A stretch of 64,000 nucleotides of DNA from Ruegeria sp. SCSIO 43209 (GTDB lineage: Bacteria > Pseudomonadota > Alphaproteobacteria > Rhodobacterales > Rhodobacteraceae). The notes below the pieces were generated by a model. The model ran no database searches and was not told where the DNA came from. It saw only the letters and a list, made by a program, of their open reading frames with translations. Within the stretch, counting starts at the first letter, position 1, and every line of letters begins with the position of its first letter. This document shows, piece by piece, positions 16,378 to 25,593 of the stretch. The stretch lies in assembly GCF_019904295.1 (NCBI RefSeq), contig NZ_CP065359.1:3063001-3127000 (forward strand), given 5' to 3'. A program made the translations under genes and the position numbers.

Positions 16378-17832
16378 TCAGTATGGGGCCTCCACATCAT
16401 TCATCGAGACGTAGACTGTCTTCATCTCGCTGAAGTGGTTGATTGCCAGTTTCGAGTTCTCGCGACCGACACCCGACATCTTAGATCCGCCGAACGGTGC
16501 CTCTACCGGGGCCAGGTTATAAGTGTTGATATAGCAAGTTCCCGCCTCAAAACCTGCCACGATGCGGTGGGCGCGGGTCAGGTCGTTGGTGAAGACGCCG
16601 GCGGCCAGACCGAATTCGGTGTCATTGGCACGGGCCAGAACCTCTTCTTCGGTGTCGAAGTCCAGCACCGACATCACCGGGCCGAAAATCTCTTCGCGCG
16701 CGATTGTCATATCGTCCTTAACATCGGCAAAAACCGTGGGCTGCATGTAGAAACCATCGCCTTGGACCCGTTCGCCGCCATAGATCAGCCGCGCGCCTTC
16801 GGCCCTCCCCTTTTCGACATAGCCAAGCGCGATATTCATTTGGTTTTCGCTGACCATCGGGCCAAAGTTGACCTCTTCATCCATCGGGTCGCCGATTTTC
16901 GCCGTAGCAAGGCGTTCAGACAGGCGCTTAAGGAACGCTTCCTTGATTCCCTTTTGCACAAAAACTCGAGTGCCGTTGGAACAGACCTGTCCCGAGGAGT
17001 AGAAATTTCCCAGAATGGCGCCTGACACGGCATTTTCGATGTCGGCGTCGTCGAACACGATCATCGGGGACTTGCCACCCAATTCCATGGTGACATGTTT
17101 CATGCTATCGGCGGCAGCAGCGTACACCTTGCGGCCCGTTGGAACCGACCCTGTTAGCGAGACCTTGGCCACTCGGGGGTCGGTCACCAGGCTGGCGCCT
17201 ACATCACCGTAGCCCTGAACAACGTTATAGACGCCTTTGGGTGCACCTGCCTCGATCAAAATCTCGGCTACTTGCAATGCCGACAGCGGAGTAGTCTCGG
17301 AAGGCTTGAAGATCATTGTGTTTCCGCACGCCAACGCCGGGGCACCCTTCCAGCAAGCGATCTGCGTCGGGTAGTTCCATGCCCCAATGCCCACACAAAC
17401 GCCCAGCGCCTCGCGGACGGTATAGACAAAATCCCCGACTGCCAGAGGGATATGTTCGCCGGTCAGCGAGGCCGCCAGACCGCCAAAATACTCCAGCGCA
17501 TCCGCGCCGCTGGTAGCGTCGGCCACCAGCGTTTCCTGCAGAGGTTTGCCGGTATCATGGGTTTCGATAATCGATAAGTCACGATTGCGATCCCGCATGA
17601 TGTCGGCCGCGCGTCGCAGCACACGGCCTCGCTCGGTGCCCGATAGGGCAGCCCAAGCCGCTTGGGCCGATTTTGCACTGTTTAGAACCTTTTCAACAAT
17701 CTCAGGCGTGGCGGAATGCAGCCGTGCGATGACCTCTCCGGTGGCGGGGTAGATAACGTCGATGGGCGCGCCATTGGTGTCCTCGACATACTCGCCATCG
17801 ATGAAATGGCTGGCCTTAGGTTGAAACTTCAT
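16378..17832 (-). CDS. betB: Betaine aldehyde dehydrogenase
   Basis: A 484-residue NAD(P)-dependent aldehyde dehydrogenase that would oxidise betaine aldehyde to the osmoprotectant glycine betaine in the cytoplasm. The general-base Glu lies in [11 protein letters not shown] and the catalytic Cys in [15 protein letters not shown]. BetB-typical stretches include [23 protein letters not shown] and [18 protein letters not shown]. Length matches the family (about 485-490). The usual partners betA, betC and betI are not adjacent. The promoter region to the right holds an 18-bp palindrome of TetR type, so BetI-like repression is plausible even with the regulator encoded elsewhere. Confidence 0.92.
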   Translation of the reverse strand: MKFQPKASHFIDGEYVEDTNGAPIDVIYPATGEVIARLHSATPEIVEKVLNSAKSAQAAWAALSGTERGRVLRRAADIMRDRNRDLSIIETHDTGKPLQETLVADATSGADALEYFGGLAASLTGEHIPLAVGDFVYTVREALGVCVGIGAWNYPTQIACWKGAPALACGNTMIFKPSETTPLSALQVAEILIEAGAPKGVYNVVQGYGDVGASLVTDPRVAKVSLTGSVPTGRKVYAAAADSMKHVTMELGGKSPMIVFDDADIENAVSGAILGNFYSSGQVCSNGTRVFVQKGIKEAFLKRLSERLATAKIGDPMDEEVNFGPMVSENQMNIALGYVEKGRAEGARLIYGGERVQGDGFYMQPTVFADVKDDMTIAREEIFGPVMSVLDFDTEEEVLARANDTEFGLAAGVFTNDLTRAHRIVAGFEAGTCYINTYNLAPVEAPFGGSKMSGVGRENSKLAINHFSEMKTVYVSMNDVEAPY

Positions 17833-17904
17833 GCCGGTTCCCTCTGTGTTCAGAAATCTCTTTAGGCAAAGAGATCGCGTACGTTGAGGATCGAACTATC
17901 GATT

Positions 17905-17922
17905 ATTGACTGATCAGTCAAT
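17905..17922. promoter_or_regulatory. 18-bp perfect palindrome, likely TetR/BetI-family operator
   Basis: ATTGACTGATCAGTCAAT is a perfect palindrome 73 bases upstream of betB and 102 bases upstream of the small gene on the other strand. Its TTGACTGATCAGTCAA core is the kind of symmetric site bound by TetR-family repressors. BetI, the choline-responsive regulator of bet genes, belongs to that family. The symmetry is observed directly; the identity of the binding protein is inferred from the adjacent betB. Confidence 0.55.
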
Positions 17923-18023
17923 CAAGCCGCAAATTGGCAGGTTCTCGCCTAACCCAAAGGATCTTCCCTTGAAACGAAAGGTTAATGTTCTATTTATGTT
18001 CTACATAGTCAGAGGATTACCCG

Positions 18024-18353
18024 ATGGCCCAGAACATGCGAAATTCCGCCCTGAGCGGCCCGACAAACGACTATCACCTGCTGCCAGTTACAGATCGGCA
18101 GATGCGCTTTGCCCGCGCCATCGCGCAACAATCAGCGCTTGAGATTCCGGTCGAGGCGCAGCGTGACCGCAAATCCCTGTCGGACTGGATTTCAGCCCAT
18201 AAGCCGCATGATCCGTCGCCCTTTGCAAACTACCCAACAGGTAAGCAGGTTGCTTTTGCCGAACGTATCTCGCGCAGCAAGCGCCGCCCGATCCCGTCCG
18301 AGTGTTTCCGCGACAAACAAATGATGTCGCGCTGGATCGATCATAATAAATAG
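18024..18353 (+). CDS. Small protein of two tandem 38-residue repeats
   Basis: A 109-residue basic protein. Residues 23-60 and 72-109 align without gaps at an offset of 49. Shared positions include Thr, Gln, Phe-Ala, Ile, Ile-Pro, Glu, Arg-Asp, Ser, Trp-Ile and a final Lys (14 identities in 38). Each unit reads roughly T..Q...FA..I.......IP.E..RD....S.WI...K, predicted as two helices. Similar single units occur, as far as I recall, in small or accessory domains of nucleic-acid-related proteins, but I cannot name a function. The start codon lacks an obvious strong ribosome site. It stands alone, convergent with the channel gene. Confidence 0.75.
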   Translation: MAQNMRNSALSGPTNDYHLLPVTDRQMRFARAIAQQSALEIPVEAQRDRKSLSDWISAHKPHDPSPFANYPTGKQVAFAERISRSKRRPIPSECFRDKQMMSRWIDHNK

Positions 18354-18359
18354 ATCGCT

Positions 18360-18860
18360 CTATTTGCCGTGGTTGCGCGCGTATAGCGCGACGGCGGCGG
18401 CCACAAACATGCCCAACAGGATGTAACCCGTCACAGCCTCGGCCACAGCCAGCCCACGGCAAAAGCCGGTTGGGGACATGTCCCCATATCCGACCGTTGT
18501 GAAGGTGACGTATGAGAAATACAGAATATCGGCTGGCCCTTCGGCGCCGATCACACAATGGTCGTTATATCCAAACGCGCCGTAGACGGCTGCGAACAGG
18601 AATGGCACGACCTGGATGAAGGACACCCCCATCAGGAACAACAACCTCCGGGGGGATTTCACCTGGGTCATGTAGTACCAGGACTGCGAGGCGATCCAGA
18701 TTAGAAGGCCTACCGAGGAAAGCGTGCCAATGGTGTCGCCTGCAGTGGCTTCGTTCAGGCGCGACAGACCGTACCACGCAAGAAAGCTTGCCAAGACCAG
18801 TCCAAGCGCCGCCAGAAAAGTTGATTTCCATTCTTCCAGGGTTCTGGGTTCGTGGGTCAT
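18360..18860 (-). CDS. Two-pore-helix type potassium channel protein (Ion_trans_2)
   Basis: A 166-residue membrane protein with about four hydrophobic segments and a pore loop between the last two. The selectivity filter is textbook, YVTFTTVGYGDMSP, so it should conduct potassium. No cytoplasmic RCK/TrkA_N domain follows, unlike Kch. The ATG at 18860 has GGAG five bases upstream; a TTG at 18890 is less likely. It is monocistronic between the small repeat protein (convergent, six bases away) and trhO. Gating and physiological role are unknown; a part in membrane potential or osmotic balance would fit the nearby betB but is speculation. Confidence 0.85.
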   Translation of the reverse strand: MTHEPRTLEEWKSTFLAALGLVLASFLAWYGLSRLNEATAGDTIGTLSSVGLLIWIASQSWYYMTQVKSPRRLLFLMGVSFIQVVPFLFAAVYGAFGYNDHCVIGAEGPADILYFSYVTFTTVGYGDMSPTGFCRGLAVAEAVTGYILLGMFVAAAVALYARNHGK

Positions 18861-18924
18861 GAGCGCTCCGTCGGTTGGGTTTGCGCACAATCATCCGATT
18901 TCAAACGTGGCCTGCAAGCTGATT

Positions 18925-19830
18925 TCAGTCAGAACCCAGATGTTCCTCGCCCCGCGCGCGGGCCAGCTGTATCTGCTTTTGCCGCTCGCGAAACCGCGCC
19001 TTGTCCTGTTCTGAAGTCTCATTGATACACCGATGGCAGGATACGCCATGCTCGTATGCAGGGCGTTTCACATCTTCGGGCAGGATCGGGCGACGGCAAC
19101 CATGGCACAGCTTGTGTGGGCCTTCGACCAGACCATGACCAACTGAGACGCGGTTGTCGAAGACAAAACACTCACCCTGCCAAGTGCTGTCTTCGGGTGG
19201 CGTTTCTTCCAGATACCGCAGGATGCCACCTTTCAGGTGATAGACATCCTCGACCCCTTGCCCCAGCAGATAATTGGTGGATTTTTCGCACCGGATGCCA
19301 CCGGTGCAGAACATGGCAACGCGTTTGTTGTGAAAGCGCTCCTTGTTCTGTTCCCACCACGCCGGGAAATCGCGAAAACTGGCTGTATTAGGGTCTATTG
19401 CACCCTCGAATGTGCCAATCGCCACCTCGTAATCGTTGCGGGTATCGATCACCACCACATCATCTGAACGGATCAGCGCGTTCCAGTCCTCAGGCTCGAC
19501 GTAATGCCCGACATTTGCGCGGGGATCGACATCGGGCTGGCCCATCGTCACGATCTCTTTCTTCAACCGCACCTTCATCTTGCCGAAGGGCGGGTGGTCC
19601 GAAGTCGCCTCTTTCCACTCAAGATCACTGCATCCTGGCAACGCACGGATATGCGCCAGAACCGCATCGATACCTGCGCGGGGTCCGGCGATGGTGCCAT
19701 TGATCCCTTCTTGCGCCAGCAGCAGGGTGCCTTTCACCGACTGCGCGCGGCAAAGCTCGTGCAAAGCTGGGCGCAGCGCATCTGGGTCGGGAAAACGCGT
19801 GAAATGATATAGGGCAGCGATTGTGTACAT
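18925..19830 (-). CDS. trhO: tRNA uridine(34) hydroxylase / rhodanese-family TrhO
   Basis: A 301-residue protein of the YceA/TrhO family, which makes 5-hydroxyuridine at the wobble position of certain tRNAs using oxygen. An N-terminal acylphosphatase-like domain carries QSVKGTLLLAQEGINGTIAG. The central rhodanese domain has the active-site loop AMFCTGGIRCEKST. The C-terminal cysteine-rich segment (LCHGCRRPI, GVSCHRCI) could bind a metal. Length and domain order fit the family well. It is transcribed alone, divergent from pncA with 96 bases between the starts. Confidence 0.93.
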   Translation of the reverse strand: MYTIAALYHFTRFPDPDALRPALHELCRAQSVKGTLLLAQEGINGTIAGPRAGIDAVLAHIRALPGCSDLEWKEATSDHPPFGKMKVRLKKEIVTMGQPDVDPRANVGHYVEPEDWNALIRSDDVVVIDTRNDYEVAIGTFEGAIDPNTASFRDFPAWWEQNKERFHNKRVAMFCTGGIRCEKSTNYLLGQGVEDVYHLKGGILRYLEETPPEDSTWQGECFVFDNRVSVGHGLVEGPHKLCHGCRRPILPEDVKRPAYEHGVSCHRCINETSEQDKARFRERQKQIQLARARGEEHLGSD

Positions 19831-19926
19831 GTGGGCGATCTAATGCCCTTGGCAAAAACACACAAGAGACCGGATTGACGATACCCGCTGCGCACCATAC
19901 CGATAACACGACTTTAGGAGGCCAGC

Positions 19927-20520
19927 ATGTCCCACGCCCTGCTCGTTATCGATGTTCAGAATGACTTCTGCCCCGGCGGCGCGCTTGCCGTAGCCGGAGG
20001 GGACGAGATCGTCGCACCGATCAATGCGATCATGGATACCTTCGATACGGTGATCCTGACACAGGATTGGCACCCGGCGGGGCATTCTTCATTCGCCAGT
20101 TCTCATACTGGCAAAGCGCCGTTCGAGATGATCGACATGCCTTATGGCCCTCAGGTCTTGTGGCCCGATCACTGTGTTCAGAGCAGCGCAGGCGCGAACT
20201 TCCATCCGGATTTGCGAACAGATGGCGATCTGATCATCCGCAAGGGATTTCGCAGCGCTATCGATAGCTATAGCGCGTTCTTCGAAAACGACCATTCCAC
20301 GCCCACTGGTCTAAAAGGCTATCTTGAGACGCGCGGGATCACGCAGCTGACCATGGTCGGTTTGGCAACAGATTTCTGCGTGCATTATTCGGCGGTAGAT
20401 GCGGCACAGCTGGGGTTTGATGTCACTGTCTTAAGCAACTTGTGCCGCGCCATTGATATGGACGGATCTTTGGCTGTCGCAGAGCAGGCAATGCGCGCAG
20501 CAGGTGTGACACTGGCCTGA
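19927..20520 (+). CDS. pncA: Nicotinamidase
   Basis: A 197-residue isochorismatase-fold amidase converting nicotinamide to nicotinate in NAD salvage. The catalytic Asp is in VIDVQNDFCPGGALAV, the Lys in SHTGKAPFE, and the nucleophile Cys in GLATDFCVHYSAVDAAQLG. The metal-site residues are in TQDWHPAGHSSF. TTTAGGAGGCC precedes the ATG at a good distance. Its product feeds pncB, encoded 700 bases downstream on the same strand, with one unrelated-looking minus-strand gene between them. Confidence 0.95.
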   Translation: MSHALLVIDVQNDFCPGGALAVAGGDEIVAPINAIMDTFDTVILTQDWHPAGHSSFASSHTGKAPFEMIDMPYGPQVLWPDHCVQSSAGANFHPDLRTDGDLIIRKGFRSAIDSYSAFFENDHSTPTGLKGYLETRGITQLTMVGLATDFCVHYSAVDAAQLGFDVTVLSNLCRAIDMDGSLAVAEQAMRAAGVTLA

Positions 20521-20523
20521 GGA

Positions 20524-21054
20524 TCAAAGCGCGGCACCATGCTCGGCCAGCAGTTTCAGAAACACAAACAGGATCACGGCAAGACCTAACGCGAAACCGA
20601 TACGCCCAGAAACCGTGCGACGCTTTGGACGCACTGTTCTTGGGCGTGGCGCTTGCAATGGTCGCTCGGGCATTTTCCGGTTCACGGTCCCGGGCTTTGC
20701 GGTCCTGATATGGCCCAAGAAGTGATGGAAATCGAACTCACCACTATACTCTCCCTGGACACCCATATTCCGGATATTCGCAAAAAGCCGCTTTAGGATC
20801 AGGAGGCGATCTTCAGCCTCTTCTGGCCGAAAATAACCTCGGGCAAGATGCCCATCCGACTCGTCCAGGCTAAATCCTGATTCCAGAAATATTCTGCGAA
20901 TCTTGGGCGATGCAGCGCGCAAAGCGTCTGCCGTCTTGATATCCCTGAACCGCGCCCGCACCGGGGGCCGCCCAGTTATCGATGTTTGCCCATGCTCAGG
21001 ATCAACCTCATCCGGAGCTATTGCAACAATGTCAAAATCGTACTCGAGACTCAT
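20524..21054 (-). CDS. Uncharacterised tail-anchored protein between pncA and pncB
   Basis: A 176-residue protein that I do not recognise. The N-terminal 115 residues look soluble (RFRDIKTADALRAASPKIRRIFLESGF). A basic Pro/Arg linker follows (about 120-147, ending RPKRRTVSGR), then a single C-terminal transmembrane helix (IGFALGLAVILFVFLKLLAEHG). That is a tail-anchored arrangement with the bulk in the cytoplasm. It is convergent with pncA, stopping three bases past the pncA stop, and divergent from pncB. No motif ties it to NAD metabolism. Confidence 0.65.
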   Translation of the reverse strand: MSLEYDFDIVAIAPDEVDPEHGQTSITGRPPVRARFRDIKTADALRAASPKIRRIFLESGFSLDESDGHLARGYFRPEEAEDRLLILKRLFANIRNMGVQGEYSGEFDFHHFLGHIRTAKPGTVNRKMPERPLQAPRPRTVRPKRRTVSGRIGFALGLAVILFVFLKLLAEHGAAL

Positions 21055-21218
21055 TCACTAACTTCAACCTTCAGTTCCATCCCCACCCCTCACTAAAGCG
21101 TGAAGGAAACCCACAATAAGCCCGTAATGTGTTCTGTCGTGGGCATTGTTCCCAATTCCGCGACTCTTGCCATTTCGTGCTCCGATTGATCTAACAACGG
21201 AAATTGCAGGAGGTCCCC

Positions 21219-22511
21219 ATGGTCGATATCGCGACGCGGGTCTACAATCATAAATGGAAGATTGACCCGATTATCCGGTCATTGATCGACACAGATTTCT
21301 ACAAACTGCTGATGTGCCAGTCAGTGTTTCGAAATAAGCCCCAAACCGATGTGGTGTTTTCGCTGATCAACCGGTCGAATCACGTGCCATTGGCCCGTTT
21401 GATCGATGAAGGCGAGCTGCGCGAGCAGTTGGATCACATCCGCTCGCTAAGTCTGAGTCGTGGGGAAAGCACGTGGTTGCGGGGCAATACATTCTACGGC
21501 AAGCGTCAGATGTTCCGCCCGGATTTCATGGAATGGTTCGAGAACCTGCGCCTGCCCCCTTACCACCTGGAGCGTAAGGGTGATCAGTATGAGCTGACCT
21601 TTGAGGGTAAGTGGCACGAGGTCATGCTATGGGAGATCCCGGCGCTGGCCGTACTGATGGAATTACGCTCACGCGCGGTTCTGAACGATATGCGCCGGTT
21701 CGAACTACAGGTGCTCTATGCCCGTGCAATGACACGCGTATGGGAAAAGATAGCCCAGCTTCGCACTATTGAGGGGCTTGGGATCGCGGATTTCGGCACG
21801 CGGCGGCGGCATTCCTTCCTTTGGCAGGACTGGTGTGTGCAGGCCATGATTGAAGGTTTGGGCTCGTCCTTTACCGGAACGTCCAACTGTCTGATCGCAA
21901 TGCGACGCGAAGTTGAGGCTATTGGCACCAACGCACATGAACTACCTATGGTGTATTCTGCGCTCGCCGAAGACGACGCCGCGCTTGCGCAGGCGCCCTA
22001 TGACGTCCTTAGCGACTGGCACGAGGAACATGATGGAAATCTGCGCATCATTCTGCCCGACACGTATGGCACCAAAGGGTTTCTGGACCGCGCGCCTGAC
22101 TGGCTGGCAGGCTGGACCGGCATTCGCGTTGACAGCGGCGACCCCGCTACCGGCGCAAAAATCGCAATAGACTGGTGGAAATCACGCGGCGAAGACCCGA
22201 CGCAGAAGCGGGTTATTTTCTCGGACGGGTTAGATGTGGACAAGATACGCGAATTGCACGCTCAGTTCGCGGATCAAACCAATGTCTCGTTCGGCTGGGG
22301 TACGTTGCTGACCAATGACTTCCGCGAACTTGTACCGAATGACGCATTGGCTCCCTTTTCGCTAGTCTGCAAGGCGGTCTCGGCCAATGGCTACCCGACG
22401 GTCAAACTATCTGACAACCCAGAAAAGGCGATGGGACCCGCCGAGCAGATTGAGCGGTACAAGCGCGTCTTTGGCGTTGGAGCGCAGGAGCCGATCGAAG
22501 TGATCGTTTAG
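21219..22511 (+). CDS. pncB: Nicotinate phosphoribosyltransferase
   Basis: A 430-residue enzyme making nicotinate mononucleotide from nicotinate, PRPP and ATP. Typical motifs are SLIDTDFYKLLMCQ near the N-terminus, GIADFGTRRRHSFLWQD, SFTGTSNCLIAM, and GTNAHELPMVYSAL with the His that is phosphorylated. GIRVDSGDPATGAKIA and VIFSDGLDVDKI form the phosphate-binding region. AGGAGG at 21208-21213 points to the ATG at 21219. With pncA upstream it completes the nicotinamide-to-NaMN salvage route. The stop overlaps the convergent aldehyde dehydrogenase stop by four bases. Confidence 0.95.
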   Translation: MVDIATRVYNHKWKIDPIIRSLIDTDFYKLLMCQSVFRNKPQTDVVFSLINRSNHVPLARLIDEGELREQLDHIRSLSLSRGESTWLRGNTFYGKRQMFRPDFMEWFENLRLPPYHLERKGDQYELTFEGKWHEVMLWEIPALAVLMELRSRAVLNDMRRFELQVLYARAMTRVWEKIAQLRTIEGLGIADFGTRRRHSFLWQDWCVQAMIEGLGSSFTGTSNCLIAMRREVEAIGTNAHELPMVYSALAEDDAALAQAPYDVLSDWHEEHDGNLRIILPDTYGTKGFLDRAPDWLAGWTGIRVDSGDPATGAKIAIDWWKSRGEDPTQKRVIFSDGLDVDKIRELHAQFADQTNVSFGWGTLLTNDFRELVPNDALAPFSLVCKAVSANGYPTVKLSDNPEKAMGPAEQIERYKRVFGVGAQEPIEVIV

Positions 22512-23959
22512 CCGTGGTAGGCCGCAACCGTTTTCAGTTGTGAGAAACCATAAAGTGCCTCGAACCCTTTTTCGCGGCCGTGGCCGGATTTTCCAACGCC
22601 GCCAAAAGGCAGCTCGACACCTCCGCCCGCGCCGTAGTTGTTAATGAACACCTGCCCCGAACGCAAACCCTTGGCCAGCCGCATCTGCCGCCCACCATCT
22701 CGGGTCCAGACGCTGGCAACAAGGCCATATTCGGTGCTATTTGCTATGGTTAGAGCCTGTTCCTCGGTGTCAAACGGGATCAGAACCTGTACGGGGCCAA
22801 AGATCTCATCCCGCGCCAAGGCATGATCGGGCGGCACATCCGAGAACAATGTGGGCCTGACATATGCGCCGGATTCGGGTGCGCCAGCCGCAATCTGGCC
22901 CTCGGCGGCAATCGCCAAGTCCGAGCCTTGGTGAAGGAAACCGGTCACGATTTCTTTTTGCCGTGTTGAGATCAGCGGACCAACGCGCAAATCCCGGATC
23001 GCCGGACCGACGGTAAGCTCTTGGTATGCCAAGGCCATACGGGATTTCACCGCATCATAAACACCGCGCTGCACCAGAATGCGCGACGAGGCCGAGCAGG
23101 TCTGGCCCGCATTCTGTATACCCGCATTCACCAGATACGGCAGCGCGGCATCCAGATCGGCGTCATCGAAAACCAGTTGCGGCGACTTGCCGCCCAGTTC
23201 CAGTGTCACCGGAACAACGTTTCGACCCGCCGCCTGCTGAACCAACGCGCCTGTCGCGACCGAACCGGTGAATGAAATGTGATCCACACCCGGGTGTGCC
23301 GACAGGGCCGCGCCCGCCTCAGCCCCCAGGCCGGGCACCACATTCAGGGCACCAAGCGGAAGGCCCGCCTGTATCGCCAGATGCGCGAAGGCCAGTGCGG
23401 TCAGGCAGGCCTCTTCCGCCGGTTTCAGAACACAGGCGTTACCCATTGCCAGCGCCGCCCCGACAGAACGGCCAATGATCTGCATCGGATAATTCCACGG
23501 CACGATGTGGCCGGTCACACCGTGCGGCTCGCGCAACGTGTAGACGGTATAGCCATCCAGATAGGGAATGGTCTCGCCCATCACTTTATCCGCAGCACCA
23601 CCATAAAATTCGCAATACCGCGCCAATGCTACCGCATCTGCCCGCGCTTGGGTCAACGGTTTGCCGACATCCATCGCCTCTAGCTGTGCCAGATCATCCA
23701 CTCGGTCCAGAACCAGTTGCCCCAGTCGGGTGAGGATACGCCCTCGCTCCAGGGCCGTCATGCGACCCCAATCGCCATCGCACGCGGATCGGGCGGCCCG
23801 CACTGCAGCGTCGATATCGGTTTCGCCACCTCGAGCGATCTGGCAAATTTCGGAACCGTCCGAGGGATTCACCAGCGGCAAGGTTTGACCTGACGCGGGC
23901 ATTTTCCATTCTCCGCCGATCAGGCAAAGGTTGGGATCGAACCAGAGGGGGTTAGTCAT
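22508..23959 (-). CDS. NAD(P)-dependent aldehyde dehydrogenase, last gene of peptide-type ABC operon
   Basis: A 483-residue aldehyde dehydrogenase. The catalytic Cys lies in NAGQTCSASSRILVQ, the Glu in VTLELGGKSPQLVFDD, and coenzyme-site residues in HIVPWNYPMQIIG and SFTGSVATG. The ATG at 23959 has GGAG five bases upstream; a TTG four codons earlier is less likely. It begins only 35 bases after the ABC ATPase and so is probably cotranscribed with the transporter, implying that the imported compound yields an aldehyde during breakdown. Substrate cannot be read from sequence; it is distinct from the betB copy 5 kb away. Confidence 0.87.
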   Translation of the reverse strand: MTNPLWFDPNLCLIGGEWKMPASGQTLPLVNPSDGSEICQIARGGETDIDAAVRAARSACDGDWGRMTALERGRILTRLGQLVLDRVDDLAQLEAMDVGKPLTQARADAVALARYCEFYGGAADKVMGETIPYLDGYTVYTLREPHGVTGHIVPWNYPMQIIGRSVGAALAMGNACVLKPAEEACLTALAFAHLAIQAGLPLGALNVVPGLGAEAGAALSAHPGVDHISFTGSVATGALVQQAAGRNVVPVTLELGGKSPQLVFDDADLDAALPYLVNAGIQNAGQTCSASSRILVQRGVYDAVKSRMALAYQELTVGPAIRDLRVGPLISTRQKEIVTGFLHQGSDLAIAAEGQIAAGAPESGAYVRPTLFSDVPPDHALARDEIFGPVQVLIPFDTEEQALTIANSTEYGLVASVWTRDGGRQMRLAKGLRSGQVFINNYGAGGGVELPFGGVGKSGHGREKGFEALYGFSQLKTVAAYHG

Positions 23960-23994
23960 CGGAAGCTCCAATATCAGGCTCTATACAAGGTTTT

Positions 23995-25593
23995 TCATGC
24001 AGCGCCTCGTCCAGTCTCCGGCAATTTCGGTGCCGCATTGATCAGAGTTCTTGTGTAAGGATGCTGAGGCTCTGTGAAGACTTGCTCGGTTTCACCCTGT
24101 TCCACAATCTTGCCGGCCTGCATCACCAACACACGGTCGGTGATGGTTCGAACCACGCTCAGGTCATGGCTGATGAACAGGTAAGTCAGATCGTAAGCCG
24201 CACAAAGCTCGGCCAGCAGGTCGAGAACTTGGGCGCGGACCGAGACATCCAGCGCCGAGACAGCCTCATCAAACAAGATCAACTCGGGTCGAATAATCAG
24301 AGCGCGCGCAATAGCGATACGTTGCCGCTGCCCACCCGAGAATTCGTGAATGTAGCGGCCCGCATCATCGGGGCTTAGGCCAACGGCGGTAAGCATCTCA
24401 GCGACGCGATCCTGCCGTTCAGAACCGGTTGGCGGGGTGTCCAGCAAATGAAATGGCTCGGTGATCAGGCGCGCGACCCGATGGCGGGGATTGAAGCTGC
24501 CATAAGGGTCCTGAAACACCACCTGCATCTTGCGTCGCACTGCCAGATTGGGTTTGTGGCCGGTGAAAACAGGCTGACCATCAAGGGAAATTCGGCCTTG
24601 CTGCACCTCCTCCAAGCCCAAAATAGCTCGTGTTAGGGTCGATTTTCCACAACCGGACTCTCCAACCAGCCCTAAACGCTCCCCCCGATTCAGGGTAAAG
24701 CTGACCTGATCGACGGCCCGATGATGACCGGGCGTGGCAAACAGGCGCGTTCGGGGCAGACGGTAGTCCCGCACCACGTTCTCGATCTCAAGCAACGCTC
24801 GCGGTGCAGGAGAGGTCGGCAGGTTGACTTGATGCCCCGAAGCTTCGAACAGCATACGGGTGTAAGGGTGCTGCATATGGCGCAGGAGATGATCTGTTGC
24901 GCCCGTTTCAACAACCTCCCCATGCCGCATGACCACAATCTGATCCGCCATGTCTGCAACCACCGCCAAATCATGCGTGATCATCAGCAGACCCATGCCA
25001 TACTCCGACACGAGCCCTTTAAGCAGATCAAGGATTTGCGCCTGCGTGGTCACATCAAGCGCCGTTGTTGGCTCGTCCGCGATCAGCAGCCGGGGGCGGA
25101 GCGCAATCGCCATGGCGATCACCACACGCTGACGCTGTCCACCCGACAGCTCGTGCGGAAAGCGTGTCATAGGGAACCGGTCGGTGGGCAATCCGACACG
25201 AGCCAGAACCTCTTCGGCCCGTGCGCGCGCTTGGGCGGGGGGCATGGCTTTGTGGATCAGGATCGTCTCCATCACCTGATCGCCGATGGTTTTCACCGGA
25301 TTCAGGGCGGTCATCGGCTCTTGGAACACCATTCCGATCGCAGCGCCTCGCAGAACGCACATCTCAGCTTCGGGCTGGCTCAGCAGGTTTTGACCTTCAA
25401 GCTGCAACACCCCATCTGCTTTGGCCCCGTTCGGCAGCAACTGCATTACGGCAAGGGCGGTCATGGATTTGCCCGATCCACTTTCGCCCGTAACGGCCAC
25501 GATCTGCCCCGGCGCTATCGACAGGTTAATCTGTTTCAGGATCGGCGTGCCATGAATGCTTAGCGAAAGGTCCTTGATCTGTAGCAGGCTCAT
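23995..25593 (-). CDS. Peptide-type ABC transporter, fused double ATP-binding protein (DppD-DppF type)
   Basis: A 532-residue protein joining two ATPase domains in one chain. Domain 1 (about 1-245) has Walker A GESGSGKSMTAL, signature LSGGQRQRVVIAMAIA and Walker B LLIADEPTTALDV. Domain 2 (about 265-525) has GESGCGKSTLTRAI, FSGGQRQRIAIARAL and LILFDEAVSALDV; its Walker B has Ala after Glu where Pro is more usual. Each domain carries the C-terminal oligopeptide signature (HPYTRMLF and HPYTRTLI). Such fusions replace separate DppD/DppF subunits. Coupled by ATGA to the preceding permease gene. Confidence 0.92.
   Translation of the reverse strand: MSLLQIKDLSLSIHGTPILKQINLSIAPGQIVAVTGESGSGKSMTALAVMQLLPNGAKADGVLQLEGQNLLSQPEAEMCVLRGAAIGMVFQEPMTALNPVKTIGDQVMETILIHKAMPPAQARARAEEVLARVGLPTDRFPMTRFPHELSGGQRQRVVIAMAIALRPRLLIADEPTTALDVTTQAQILDLLKGLVSEYGMGLLMITHDLAVVADMADQIVVMRHGEVVETGATDHLLRHMQHPYTRMLFEASGHQVNLPTSPAPRALLEIENVVRDYRLPRTRLFATPGHHRAVDQVSFTLNRGERLGLVGESGCGKSTLTRAILGLEEVQQGRISLDGQPVFTGHKPNLAVRRKMQVVFQDPYGSFNPRHRVARLITEPFHLLDTPPTGSERQDRVAEMLTAVGLSPDDAGRYIHEFSGGQRQRIAIARALIIRPELILFDEAVSALDVSVRAQVLDLLAELCAAYDLTYLFISHDLSVVRTITDRVLVMQAGKIVEQGETEQVFTEPQHPYTRTLINAAPKLPETGRGAA

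Noticed and set aside
17906..18142. 78-codon open frame starting inside the betB palindrome
   Set aside because: It overlaps the operator and the small repeat-protein gene in another frame, has no ribosome site and no conserved-looking content.
24721..25563. 280-codon open frame opposite the fused ABC ATPase
   Set aside because: It is antisense to a gene with full ATPase motifs, has no family-like sequence, and reflects high-GC codon structure.
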